Assembly: GCA_963807015.1 (NCBI GenBank)
Contig: CAWEAS010000034.1
Span: 496,001-560,000, forward strand
DNA length: 64,000 nt
DNA from: JAJPKK01 sp963807015
GTDB lineage: Bacteria > Pseudomonadota > Alphaproteobacteria > Rhizobiales > Xanthobacteraceae
Direction: 5' to 3'
Shown: positions 36,239-43,003 of the stretch, piece by piece
Position numbering within the stretch: position 1 is the first letter of the stretch
How the letters are laid out: the number at the start of each line of letters is the position of its first letter
The notes under the pieces: generated by a model
Told to the model about the DNA's origin: nothing
The model's database searches: none
The model's input: the letters and a program-made list of their open reading frames with translations, nothing else
Position numbers and translations under genes: made by a program

Positions 36239-36454
36239 CCGATGCTTCCACGCGGGATCCGTTGACGGGACCGGAACCTGAGACGTGGCTGTTTCGGGTC
36301 TCACCGCGACGTCGTTCATAGATCAATCCAACATTCAACGGCAAACTGCCGAGGGAATCTCAACGTTTGTACATACCGCGACGCCGATCCGCCTATGCCG
36401 TTTCGACAATGCGGTTTTGCGGAAGGGGCGCGGCCAAGCGCCCGAGCGGCGAAA

Positions 36455-38074
36455 TCACGCCCGCTCGATCTCTTCGCGCACGGCAATCAGTGCATCGGGT
36501 GTGTCCACATCGACCAGCGCGGCCTTGCCGGTCACCGGCACCTCCGCGATGGCCTCCGGATATTGCGCGATGAGGTTCCGCGCACCGACGTCGCCGTCGA
36601 TCGCGGTAAGCTCAGGGAAGAAGCGGCGCGACCACACTATCGGATTGCCGCGCTTGCCGTCGGTCGTCGGCATGACGACGAGCGCGCCTTTCTCCGGATC
36701 GAAGGCACCGAGCAGACGCTCGATCAAGCCGGCGTCGACCTGCGGCATGTCGGCGAGGCACACGATCGCGCCATCGGCATCGGCCGGCACCGCGGCGACA
36801 CCGGCCTTGAGCGACGTCGACAAGCCCTCCGCGTAATCGGGATTGTGCACCAGCACGACGTCGAGGCCCTTGAGCGCCGCGGCGACCCGCTCGCGTTGAT
36901 GACCAGTGACGACGATGACCGGCCGTGCTCGCGATGCCAACAGCTCTTCGGCGGCAATGCGGACCAGCGGGCGGCCGGAGATTTCGGCAATGAGTTTGTT
37001 GGGACCGCCCATGCGGGTCGAACGCCCCGCCGCAAGCAGGATCGCCGCAAGCCGCCGGCCCGGCTTTACCTCGCTCGCGCGCGGCTGCGGACGCGTCACG
37101 ATCTCCATCAACAGGCCGCCGACGCCCATGCCGGTGATGTCACGCCGGCGCACCGGCAAGCCGCAGAGCAGGCGCGACAGCACCCAGTCGAAGCCGTTTT
37201 CCCGTGGACTGCGGGCGCACCCGGGCGCGCCCAGCACAGGATGGCCGTGGGCAGTCGCCACCAGCATCAAGTTCCCGGGATCGACAGGCATCCCGAAATG
37301 CTCGATTGCGCCGCCGACCGCCTCGACGGCGGCAGGAATCACGTCACGCCGATCCGCAATCGCGGAGGCGCCGAACACGATGACAATCTCGGCACCGGCC
37401 TTGAGCACCTCGTCCAGAGCACGGGCAAGCGGGGCGGTTTCGTGCGGCGTGCGCCGTTCCGCCACGATCGTAGCGCCTGCGGGTGCAAGGCGGTCCTGTG
37501 TCACCCTTAGCGTCTTCTCGATCACCTTCTCGGACAGGCCCGGCAGCATGGTCGAGATGACACCGACCTTGCGGATCACATAGGGCGCGACGCGCACCAA
37601 CGGCGCAGCGTTCCGGGCCACCGCGAGCGCCTTGTCCCGCGCCGCGGCGGCGATCGCGAACGGGATGATCTTGACCGTCGCGATCATCTTGCCGGGGACG
37701 GCCGGCGCAAACGCTTCCAACGTCGCGAGCGTGATATCGGGATCGATCTCGTTGAAGCGGTCGATGCCGCCCTCTTCGACGACGACCACGCCGGCGGTTT
37801 CCGCGAACAGATTGGCCCGGCCCGTGAAGGCGTGATCGACACGCACGCCCTCGCCCGCGATCGCTGCCGCAAGCTCGGCCGCAGCATCATCCTCCGAAAC
37901 ATCGCCTGGCTCGATGCGGGCAACCGTAATCGCCTTGATGCCGGCCGCGGTGAGCGCCGCGCTCTCGGCCTCGCCCACCACCGTGCCCTTCTTGAGCACC
38001 AACCCGCTCTTGCGGATCGAGTGGACAACGATGCCGCCGATCGCATCCGCGGGCGCAACCGGGCCGAATTTCAT
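36455..38074 (-). CDS. Molybdopterin-binding / MobA-like nucleotidyltransferase fusion
   Basis: A 539-residue two-domain protein. Residues 1-330 form a molybdopterin-binding module (MKFGPVAPADAIGGIVVHSI, GVISTMLPGLSEKVIEKTL, VFGASAIADRRDVIPAAVEA). Residues 345-535 form a MobA-like NTP transferase (LAAILLAAGRSTRMGGPNKL, CLADMPQVDAGLIERLL, GNPIVWSRRFFPEL). The second half resembles MocA, which makes molybdopterin cytosine dinucleotide, the cofactor form used by CO-dehydrogenase-like enzymes. The ATG overlaps the xdhC stop (TGATG). It closes the cox-like gene cluster, so it very likely prepares cofactor for CoxL. Confidence 0.88.
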   Translation of the reverse strand: MKFGPVAPADAIGGIVVHSIRKSGLVLKKGTVVGEAESAALTAAGIKAITVARIEPGDVSEDDAAAELAAAIAGEGVRVDHAFTGRANLFAETAGVVVVEEGGIDRFNEIDPDITLATLEAFAPAVPGKMIATVKIIPFAIAAAARDKALAVARNAAPLVRVAPYVIRKVGVISTMLPGLSEKVIEKTLRVTQDRLAPAGATIVAERRTPHETAPLARALDEVLKAGAEIVIVFGASAIADRRDVIPAAVEAVGGAIEHFGMPVDPGNLMLVATAHGHPVLGAPGCARSPRENGFDWVLSRLLCGLPVRRRDITGMGVGGLLMEIVTRPQPRASEVKPGRRLAAILLAAGRSTRMGGPNKLIAEISGRPLVRIAAEELLASRARPVIVVTGHQRERVAAALKGLDVVLVHNPDYAEGLSTSLKAGVAAVPADADGAIVCLADMPQVDAGLIERLLGAFDPEKGALVVMPTTDGKRGNPIVWSRRFFPELTAIDGDVGARNLIAQYPEAIAEVPVTGKAALVDVDTPDALIAVREEIERA

Positions 38075-38802
38075 CAAGCGGCCCCCGCGATGGCGCGCTC
38101 AGGCCGGCTCGCCGCCTGCCGATCGGCAGAAAGCCGCAGCGACGCCGTGATCTCGCCCATGATGGAAACCGCGATCTCCGGCGGCGACACCGCGCCGATA
38201 GGAAGGCCGATCGGAGCGTGAATGCGCGCGATCGCGGCATCCGTCACGCCTTGTGCCTTGAGCCGTTCCACCCGGCGGGCATGGGTTTTTCGCGAGCCGA
38301 GCGCGCCGATGTAGAAGCAGTCTCGCGCAAGTGCGTGGAGCAGCGCCGGATCGTCGATCTTCGGATCATGGGTGAGCGCGACGAAGGCCGTGTAGCGATC
38401 GATGTTGAGCGGCGGGAGGGCGACGTCCGGCCATTCGGCGATCATCTTCACGTCGGGGAAACGCTCTACACTTGCAAATGCCGTGCGCGGATCGATGATG
38501 ATCACATCGTAGCCAAGGAGCTTGGCGACCGGCGCGAGTGCCTGGCTGATGTGCACCGCCCCGATCGCGACGAGGCGCGGCGGCGGCACGTGGACGGTGA
38601 GGAACACGCGGCCCTGCGGCGTCTCCTCCATGCCGCTCTTGCCGGTGCGCAGATGCGCCTCCAAGGCCTCACGCAGCGGATCGCTGGCGACCGCTGCAGC
38701 CGCGACGAAGCGCTGGTTGCCGGACTCGACGTCCGTAACAATGATCGCCGCGCGACGGGCGGCACGTTCGGCATTGAGCGATTTGAGGATATCGAGGCGC
38801 AC
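38074..38802 (-). CDS. XdhC-family protein, C-terminal (Rossmann) type
   Basis: A 242-residue protein with LVAIGAVHISQALAPVAKLL, VIIIDPRTAFASVERFPDVK and ALTHDPKIDDPALLHALARD, then GALGSRKTHARRVERL, all typical of XdhC/CoxI. XdhC proteins bind molybdenum cofactor and pass it to xanthine-dehydrogenase-family enzymes, often after sulfuration. The GTG at 38802 has AGAGGAA upstream; the longer frame only adds repeat-derived residues. The XdhC N-terminal domain is encoded by a separate gene just upstream. Confidence 0.88.
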   Translation of the reverse strand: MRLDILKSLNAERAARRAAIIVTDVESGNQRFVAAAAVASDPLREALEAHLRTGKSGMEETPQGRVFLTVHVPPPRLVAIGAVHISQALAPVAKLLGYDVIIIDPRTAFASVERFPDVKMIAEWPDVALPPLNIDRYTAFVALTHDPKIDDPALLHALARDCFYIGALGSRKTHARRVERLKAQGVTDAAIARIHAPIGLPIGAVSPPEIAVSIMGEITASLRLSADRQAASRPERAIAGAA

Positions 38803-38823
38803 GGAACGTTCCTCTGTACAGCG

Positions 38824-38907
38824 CGTAGGGCGGAATAGCGAAGCGTATTCCGCCACTGCAAGCGATCCGGCACCGCGGCGCAATACGCTTCGCTATTGCG
38901 CCCTACA
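38824..38907. repeat. Palindromic repeat, GTAGGGCGGAATAGCGAAGCG type
   Basis: Starts CGTAGGGCGGAATAGCGAAG and ends CTTCGCTATTGCGCCCTAC, an imperfect long inversion, with an inner hairpin GCGGAATA...TATTCCGC. It lies between the two xdhC-like genes. A second copy lies at 39312. Confidence 0.87.
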
Positions 38908-38927
38908 GGACTTTACGACGCGGGACC

Positions 38928-39251
38928 TTACTCGACCTTCTCTACATATACCCTAATGGTGCCGCCGCACGACAGGCCGACCTTCCAGGCGGTCTCGTCG
39001 GCGACGCCGAACTCCAGCATTTTGGCCTTGCCGCTGTCGATCACGTCGAGGGCCTCGGTCACGACTGCGCCCTCGACGCAGCCGCCGGAGACCGAGCCCA
39101 GAAAATTGCCATCGGTATCGATCACGAGGTTCGAGCCGACCGGCCGCGGCGCCGACCCCCAGGTCTCCACCACCGTCGCAAGCGCAACGCCGCGCCCCTC
39201 TTTGCGCCAGTCCTCGGCAGCTTTGAGAATATCTTCGTCGGTCGCGATCAT
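38928..39251 (-). CDS. XdhC/CoxI N-terminal domain protein
   Basis: A 107-residue protein containing only the N-terminal XdhC domain: LKAAEDWRKEGRGVALATVV, TWGSAPRPVGSNLVID, SGGCVEGAVVTEAL and LSCGGTIRVYVE. The VSGGCVEG and SCGG cysteine motifs are kept. Split XdhC proteins like this are common in form II cox clusters. AGGAG precedes the ATG at 39251. Palindromic repeats of one family lie on both sides of this gene. Confidence 0.87.
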   Translation of the reverse strand: MIATDEDILKAAEDWRKEGRGVALATVVETWGSAPRPVGSNLVIDTDGNFLGSVSGGCVEGAVVTEALDVIDSGKAKMLEFGVADETAWKVGLSCGGTIRVYVEKVE

Positions 39252-39311
39252 GGGGAATCTCCTGTCTTGCAGGGTCAGGGCCGCAATATGGTGATTTTCC
39301 CCGAAATAGGC

Positions 39312-39396
39312 CAGTGGCGCGGAATAGCGGAGCCTATTCCGCCAGTTCATGGCGAACTTGGCCGCGGCGCAATACGCTTCGCTACTGCACCCTGTG
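39312..39396. repeat. Palindromic repeat, GCGGAATAGCGGAGC type
   Basis: Diverged copy of the repeat at 38824: GGCGCGGAATAGCGGAGC at one end and GCAATACGCTTCGCTACTGC at the other. It lies between the coxE stop and the XdhC N-domain gene. Confidence 0.8.
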
Positions 39397-39403
39397 GCTC
39401 GCG

Positions 39404-40681
39404 CTATGCGACCCGCTGCAACCACGCCTTCGGGTCGCCGACATCGCGGGCGCCCCGACCGGCAGTGCCGGACAGCGCCCGGCAAAGATCCGCGATGCTG
39501 GCGAGATTGTGGACCGGACGAAACTCGTCGACATAGGGCAGCATGGTCTGGACGCCGCGCGCCTTGGCCTCAAAGCCTTCAAAGCGCAACAACGGGTTGA
39601 GCCAGATCAGCCGCCGGCATGAGCGACGCAGCCGGTCGATCTCGAACGCCAGGCGATCATCGGGATCGCGTTCGAGGCCATCGGTGATGAGAAGCACGAT
39701 AGCGCCGCCTGACAACACGCGCCGCGCCCATTGTTTGTTGAAGACGGCAAGCGACGACGCGATGCGAGTGCCGCCCGACCAGTCGGCAACACAGGCCGAG
39801 CAGGCGGCAAGCGCCTCGTCTGGATCCTTGGCCTTGAGCGCGCGGGTGACGTTGGTCAGACGAGTGCCGAACAGGAACGAATGCACGCGCTTCCGCGCAT
39901 CGGTGACTGCATGGAGGAAATGCAGGAATAGCCGCGTGTACTCGCCCATGGAGCCCGAAATATCGAGGAGTGCCACGATCGGCGGCAGTTTCGTCGTCGG
40001 ACCGCGATAGGTGAGATCGATCAGCGCGCCGCCCGCTTTCATGCTGGCGCGCAGCGTGCGGCGAATGTCGACGATCCGGCCATGACGGTCCGGCGCAAGA
40101 CGGCGCGTCTTCACCTCGTCGAGCGAGAGCACCATGTGCCTGATCGCCTCCTTGGCGAGCGCGATCTCGGCGGCGGTCATCTGGGCGAAATCTTTTTTCT
40201 GCAACAACTCGCGGTCAGACACGGTGAGGCGCTGATCGATCTCGATCTCGCGTTCTTCGGGCTTGAGCTTGTCCTTGAGGCCTTCGAACAAGGCTTCTTG
40301 CACTCGCGCCGAGCCGGCCTGCGGCTTCTGCGTCGCGCCAGGCACCTGCGGCGTCATCATCGCCATCATGTGATCGAGGTAGCCGCGCTTGCGGAAGAAG
40401 ATCTTGAAGGCCTGGTCGAACAGCAACGAGTGTTCGTGCTTCTTCACGAACACGGCATGCAGCGTCCAGTAGAAATCATCGCGTTCGCCGACACCCGCGG
40501 CCTTCACTGCCTCAAGCGCATCGATGATCGCGCCGGGCCCGACCGGAATGCCCGCCGCCCGCAACGCCCGCGCGAAATAAAGGATGTTCTCCGCGAGCCG
40601 GCCGTCAGCGCTTTCACCTCTCCCGCTTGCGGGGGAGGTCGACGCGTGCAGCGCGTCGGGAGGGGGCACGGGAGATGCCAT
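39404..40681 (-). CDS. coxE: CoxE-like VWA-domain protein
   Basis: A 425-residue protein. After a variable start, ENILYFARALRAAGIPVGPG and FYWTLHAVFVKKHEHSLLFD open the CoxE region; the VWA domain carries the metal site LLDISGSMGEYTRL (Asp240) and LITDGLERDPDD. CoxE works with the MoxR-type ATPase CoxD in maturing the CoxL active site. The ATG at 40681 lies 8 bases after the coxD stop. Residues about 4-24 (PVPPPDALHASTSPASGRGE) are encoded by a GC-rich palindromic repeat, with no later in-frame start before the conserved part. Confidence 0.88.
   Translation of the reverse strand: MASPVPPPDALHASTSPASGRGESADGRLAENILYFARALRAAGIPVGPGAIIDALEAVKAAGVGERDDFYWTLHAVFVKKHEHSLLFDQAFKIFFRKRGYLDHMMAMMTPQVPGATQKPQAGSARVQEALFEGLKDKLKPEEREIEIDQRLTVSDRELLQKKDFAQMTAAEIALAKEAIRHMVLSLDEVKTRRLAPDRHGRIVDIRRTLRASMKAGGALIDLTYRGPTTKLPPIVALLDISGSMGEYTRLFLHFLHAVTDARKRVHSFLFGTRLTNVTRALKAKDPDEALAACSACVADWSGGTRIASSLAVFNKQWARRVLSGGAIVLLITDGLERDPDDRLAFEIDRLRRSCRRLIWLNPLLRFEGFEAKARGVQTMLPYVDEFRPVHNLASIADLCRALSGTAGRGARDVGDPKAWLQRVA
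40616..40672. repeat. GC-rich palindromic repeat inside the coxE 5' end
   Basis: CCTCTCCCGCTTGCGGGGGAGG forms one hairpin and GACGCGTGCAGCGCGTC a second. It resembles the non-coding copies at 13370 and 36136 but here is read in frame as part of CoxE. Confidence 0.75.
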
Positions 40682-40689
40682 TAAAGAGG

Positions 40690-41604
40690 TCACTCCGCGG
40701 CGCGCAACTCCGCGCGCAAGCCGTCGATCAACTCCTTGGCCTTCGAGCCCTCGATGCGCGCGATGTCGTCCTGATACTTGAGGAGCACGCCGAGCGTGTC
40801 GGAGACCGTCGCGGGATCGAGCGCGACCGCATCGAGTTCGGTCAGCGCGCTCGCCCAGTCGAGCGTCTCGGCGACGCCGGGCGACTTGAACAGGTCCTCC
40901 CGGCGTAGCGCCTGCACGAACATTACGATTTCGCGCGACAGCTGCGCCGCAATGCCCGGCACCTTGGCGCGCACGATCGCAAGCTCGCGTTCGGCATTGG
41001 GGTAGCCGATCCAATGATAGAGGCAGCGCCGCTTGAGGGCGTCATGAATTTCGCGGGTGCGGTTCGAAGTAATCACGACGATCGGCGGATGGGCGGCTTT
41101 GATAGTGCCGAGCTCGGGGACCGTGACCTGGAAATCGGCAAGCACCTCGAGGAGGAACGCCTCGAAAGCCTCGTCGGTGCGGTCAAGCTCGTCGATCAGT
41201 AGCACCGGCGGCCCGGCGATGTCGGGCTCGAGCGCCTGCAGCAGCGGCCGCTTGACGAGGAAATTTTCCGAGAAGACGTCGTGGGAAAGCTGCTCCCGGT
41301 CAACTGCGCCCTCCGCCTCGGCGACCCGGATCGCGATCATCTGGGCGGCGTAGTTCCACTCATAGACCGCGTTCGCGACGTCGAGCCCCTCGTAGCATTG
41401 CAGCCGGATCAAGCGGCGATGCAGCGCGGAGGACAGGACCTTGGCAACCTCGGTCTTGCCAACACCCGCCTCGCCTTCAAGAAAGAGCGGCCGGCCCATC
41501 CGAAGCGCGAGAAACAGCACGGTCGCGAGCGACCGATCGGCGAGGTACGAGGCGGAGCCGAGAAGTGAAAGCGTATCGTCGATGGATTTGGGGAGATCGG
41601 TCAC
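40690..41604 (-). CDS. coxD: CoxD-like MoxR-family AAA+ ATPase
   Basis: A 304-residue AAA+ protein with Walker A FLEGEAGVGKTEVAK (residues 41-55), Walker B VLLIDELDRTDEAFEAFLLE, and sensor region VITSNRTREIHDALKRRC. In Oligotropha-type systems CoxD is a membrane-associated chaperone ATPase needed to insert sulfur and copper at the CoxL site; in form II clusters it is thought to do a similar maturation. It is followed by coxE after 8 bases and preceded by the FKBP gene. Confidence 0.92.
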   Translation of the reverse strand: MTDLPKSIDDTLSLLGSASYLADRSLATVLFLALRMGRPLFLEGEAGVGKTEVAKVLSSALHRRLIRLQCYEGLDVANAVYEWNYAAQMIAIRVAEAEGAVDREQLSHDVFSENFLVKRPLLQALEPDIAGPPVLLIDELDRTDEAFEAFLLEVLADFQVTVPELGTIKAAHPPIVVITSNRTREIHDALKRRCLYHWIGYPNAERELAIVRAKVPGIAAQLSREIVMFVQALRREDLFKSPGVAETLDWASALTELDAVALDPATVSDTLGVLLKYQDDIARIEGSKAKELIDGLRAELRAAE

Positions 41605-41663
41605 GAAAGAGCCTTTCGCCCCAGGATATAAGGCCGAACACGCCGGCCGTCCACCCGAGCGAA

Positions 41664-42119
41664 TTAGCCCTTAACGCCGAGCAATTCGACGTCGAAAATC
41701 AGCGTGGCATTGGGCGGAATGACGCCGCCGGCGCCGCGGGCTCCGTAGCCGAGCTCGGGCGGAATGATGAGGGTGCGCTTGCCGCCAATCTTCATCGTGG
41801 CGACGCCTTCGTCCCAACCGGCAATCACCCGGCCCTTGCCGATCGGAAACTCGAACGGCTGGCCGCGATCGACCGAACTATCGAACTTCTTGCCCTTGGC
41901 GCCGCCTTCATAGAGCCAGCCGGTGTAATGCATGACACAGGTCTGCCCCGGCTGCGGCGAAGCTCCGGTGCCGACCTTGGTGTCGGTGATTTTCAAACCT
42001 GAGGGTGTGGTCACTGTCTTACCTGCCTGAGCTGCTGCCGGCACGATGGCAGCGAAAGTTGGCGCCAGCACTGAACCGATGGCCAGTGCCGAGAAGGCAC
42101 GCCGTGAAACATGCGTCAT
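41664..42119 (-). CDS. FKBP-type peptidyl-prolyl isomerase with Tat-like signal
   Basis: A 151-residue protein. The N-terminus VSRRAFSALAIGSVLAPTFA carries a twin-arginine motif and a hydrophobic stretch ending PAAAQAG. The FKBP domain is complete: VMHYTGWLYEGGAKGKKFDS, FEFPIGKGRVIAGWDEGV, LIIPPELGYGARGAGGVIPP and LIFDVELLG. It is exported and should speed proline isomerisation in the periplasm. Its position between coxM and coxD is odd, since those products are cytoplasmic. The ATG at 42119, with GAGG upstream, is preferred over a GTG 12 bases earlier. Confidence 0.9.
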   Translation of the reverse strand: MTHVSRRAFSALAIGSVLAPTFAAIVPAAAQAGKTVTTPSGLKITDTKVGTGASPQPGQTCVMHYTGWLYEGGAKGKKFDSSVDRGQPFEFPIGKGRVIAGWDEGVATMKIGGKRTLIIPPELGYGARGAGGVIPPNATLIFDVELLGVKG

Positions 42120-42149
42120 TCGAAACCTCACAAGATCGAGCCGAGCGGA

Positions 42150-42947
42150 TCAGCCCGCTGCGGCAACAGCGCGGCGCGCGAGCACGCCGACAAGATGGGC
42201 GCGATATTCGGCGCTGCCGTGGATATCGCTCGCAAGCCCCGTATCCGGGATCGACAGACCTTCCAGCGACTTCGGCGAGAAGCGCTTCTTGAGGGCCTCC
42301 TCGAATGCAGGAACGCGGAATACGCCCGATGCGCCCGCTCCCGTCACCGCGACGCGGATCTCCGATGGGCGCTTCGCAACGAAGACACCGACGAGCGCAA
42401 AGCGCGACGCCGGATTGCGGAATTTCTGATACGCGGCCTTCTTCGGCACCGGGAAGCTGACCTTGGTGATGATCTCGTCCGGTTCGAGCGCCGTCTCGAA
42501 CAATGCCTTGAAGAAATCGTCAGCCACGATCTTGCGCTTGGAGGTAATGATGGTTGCCGCGAGTCCCAAGCATGCGGCCGGATAGTCTGCGTTCGGATCG
42601 TTGTTCGCCACCGAACCGCCGATGGTGCCGCGATGGCGCACCGCCGGATCGCCGATCATGTGCGCGAGCGCGGCGAGCGCCGGGATGTTCTGCTGCACGA
42701 CGGGCGAATTCGCGACGTCGGCGTGGCGCGTCATCGCCCCGATCACGACATTGCGGCCCTTGAGTTCAATCGTGTTGAGACCCTCGATCTTGTTGAGATC
42801 GATGATGTGCGCCGGCGAGGCGAGCCGTAGCTTCATGGTCGGCAGCAAGGTCTGGCCGCCGGCAAGCAATTTCGGTTCCTCGAACTTGCCGAGCATGTTC
42901 GTGGCCTGACGCAGCCCGCTCGCTTGGTGATAGGTGAAGTTATACAT
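42150..42947 (-). CDS. coxM: CoxM-like FAD-binding subunit of a molybdenum hydroxylase
   Basis: A 265-residue medium subunit with FAD motifs AGGQTLLP (residues 29-36) and GTIGGSVANNDPNADYPA (from residue 107), and the C-terminal CO-dehydrogenase flavoprotein domain (YQKFRNPASRFALVGVFVA). It passes electrons from the iron-sulfur subunit to an acceptor. It lies 56 bases downstream of coxL on the same strand; the FKBP gene follows after 30 bases. Confidence 0.92.
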   Translation of the reverse strand: MYNFTYHQASGLRQATNMLGKFEEPKLLAGGQTLLPTMKLRLASPAHIIDLNKIEGLNTIELKGRNVVIGAMTRHADVANSPVVQQNIPALAALAHMIGDPAVRHRGTIGGSVANNDPNADYPAACLGLAATIITSKRKIVADDFFKALFETALEPDEIITKVSFPVPKKAAYQKFRNPASRFALVGVFVAKRPSEIRVAVTGAGASGVFRVPAFEEALKKRFSPKSLEGLSIPDTGLASDIHGSAEYRAHLVGVLARRAVAAAG

Positions 42948-43003
42948 CGCGAGTCTCCTTCATCTGTTCGCTCGCCTGGAATTGCTTCCAGGGAAAACCA
43001 ATC

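Noticed and set aside
39404..41014. Longer coxE reading frame starting at 41014
   Set aside because: The first 111 codons overlap coxD in another frame and are Arg-rich; the ATG at 40681 just after the coxD stop is the credible start.
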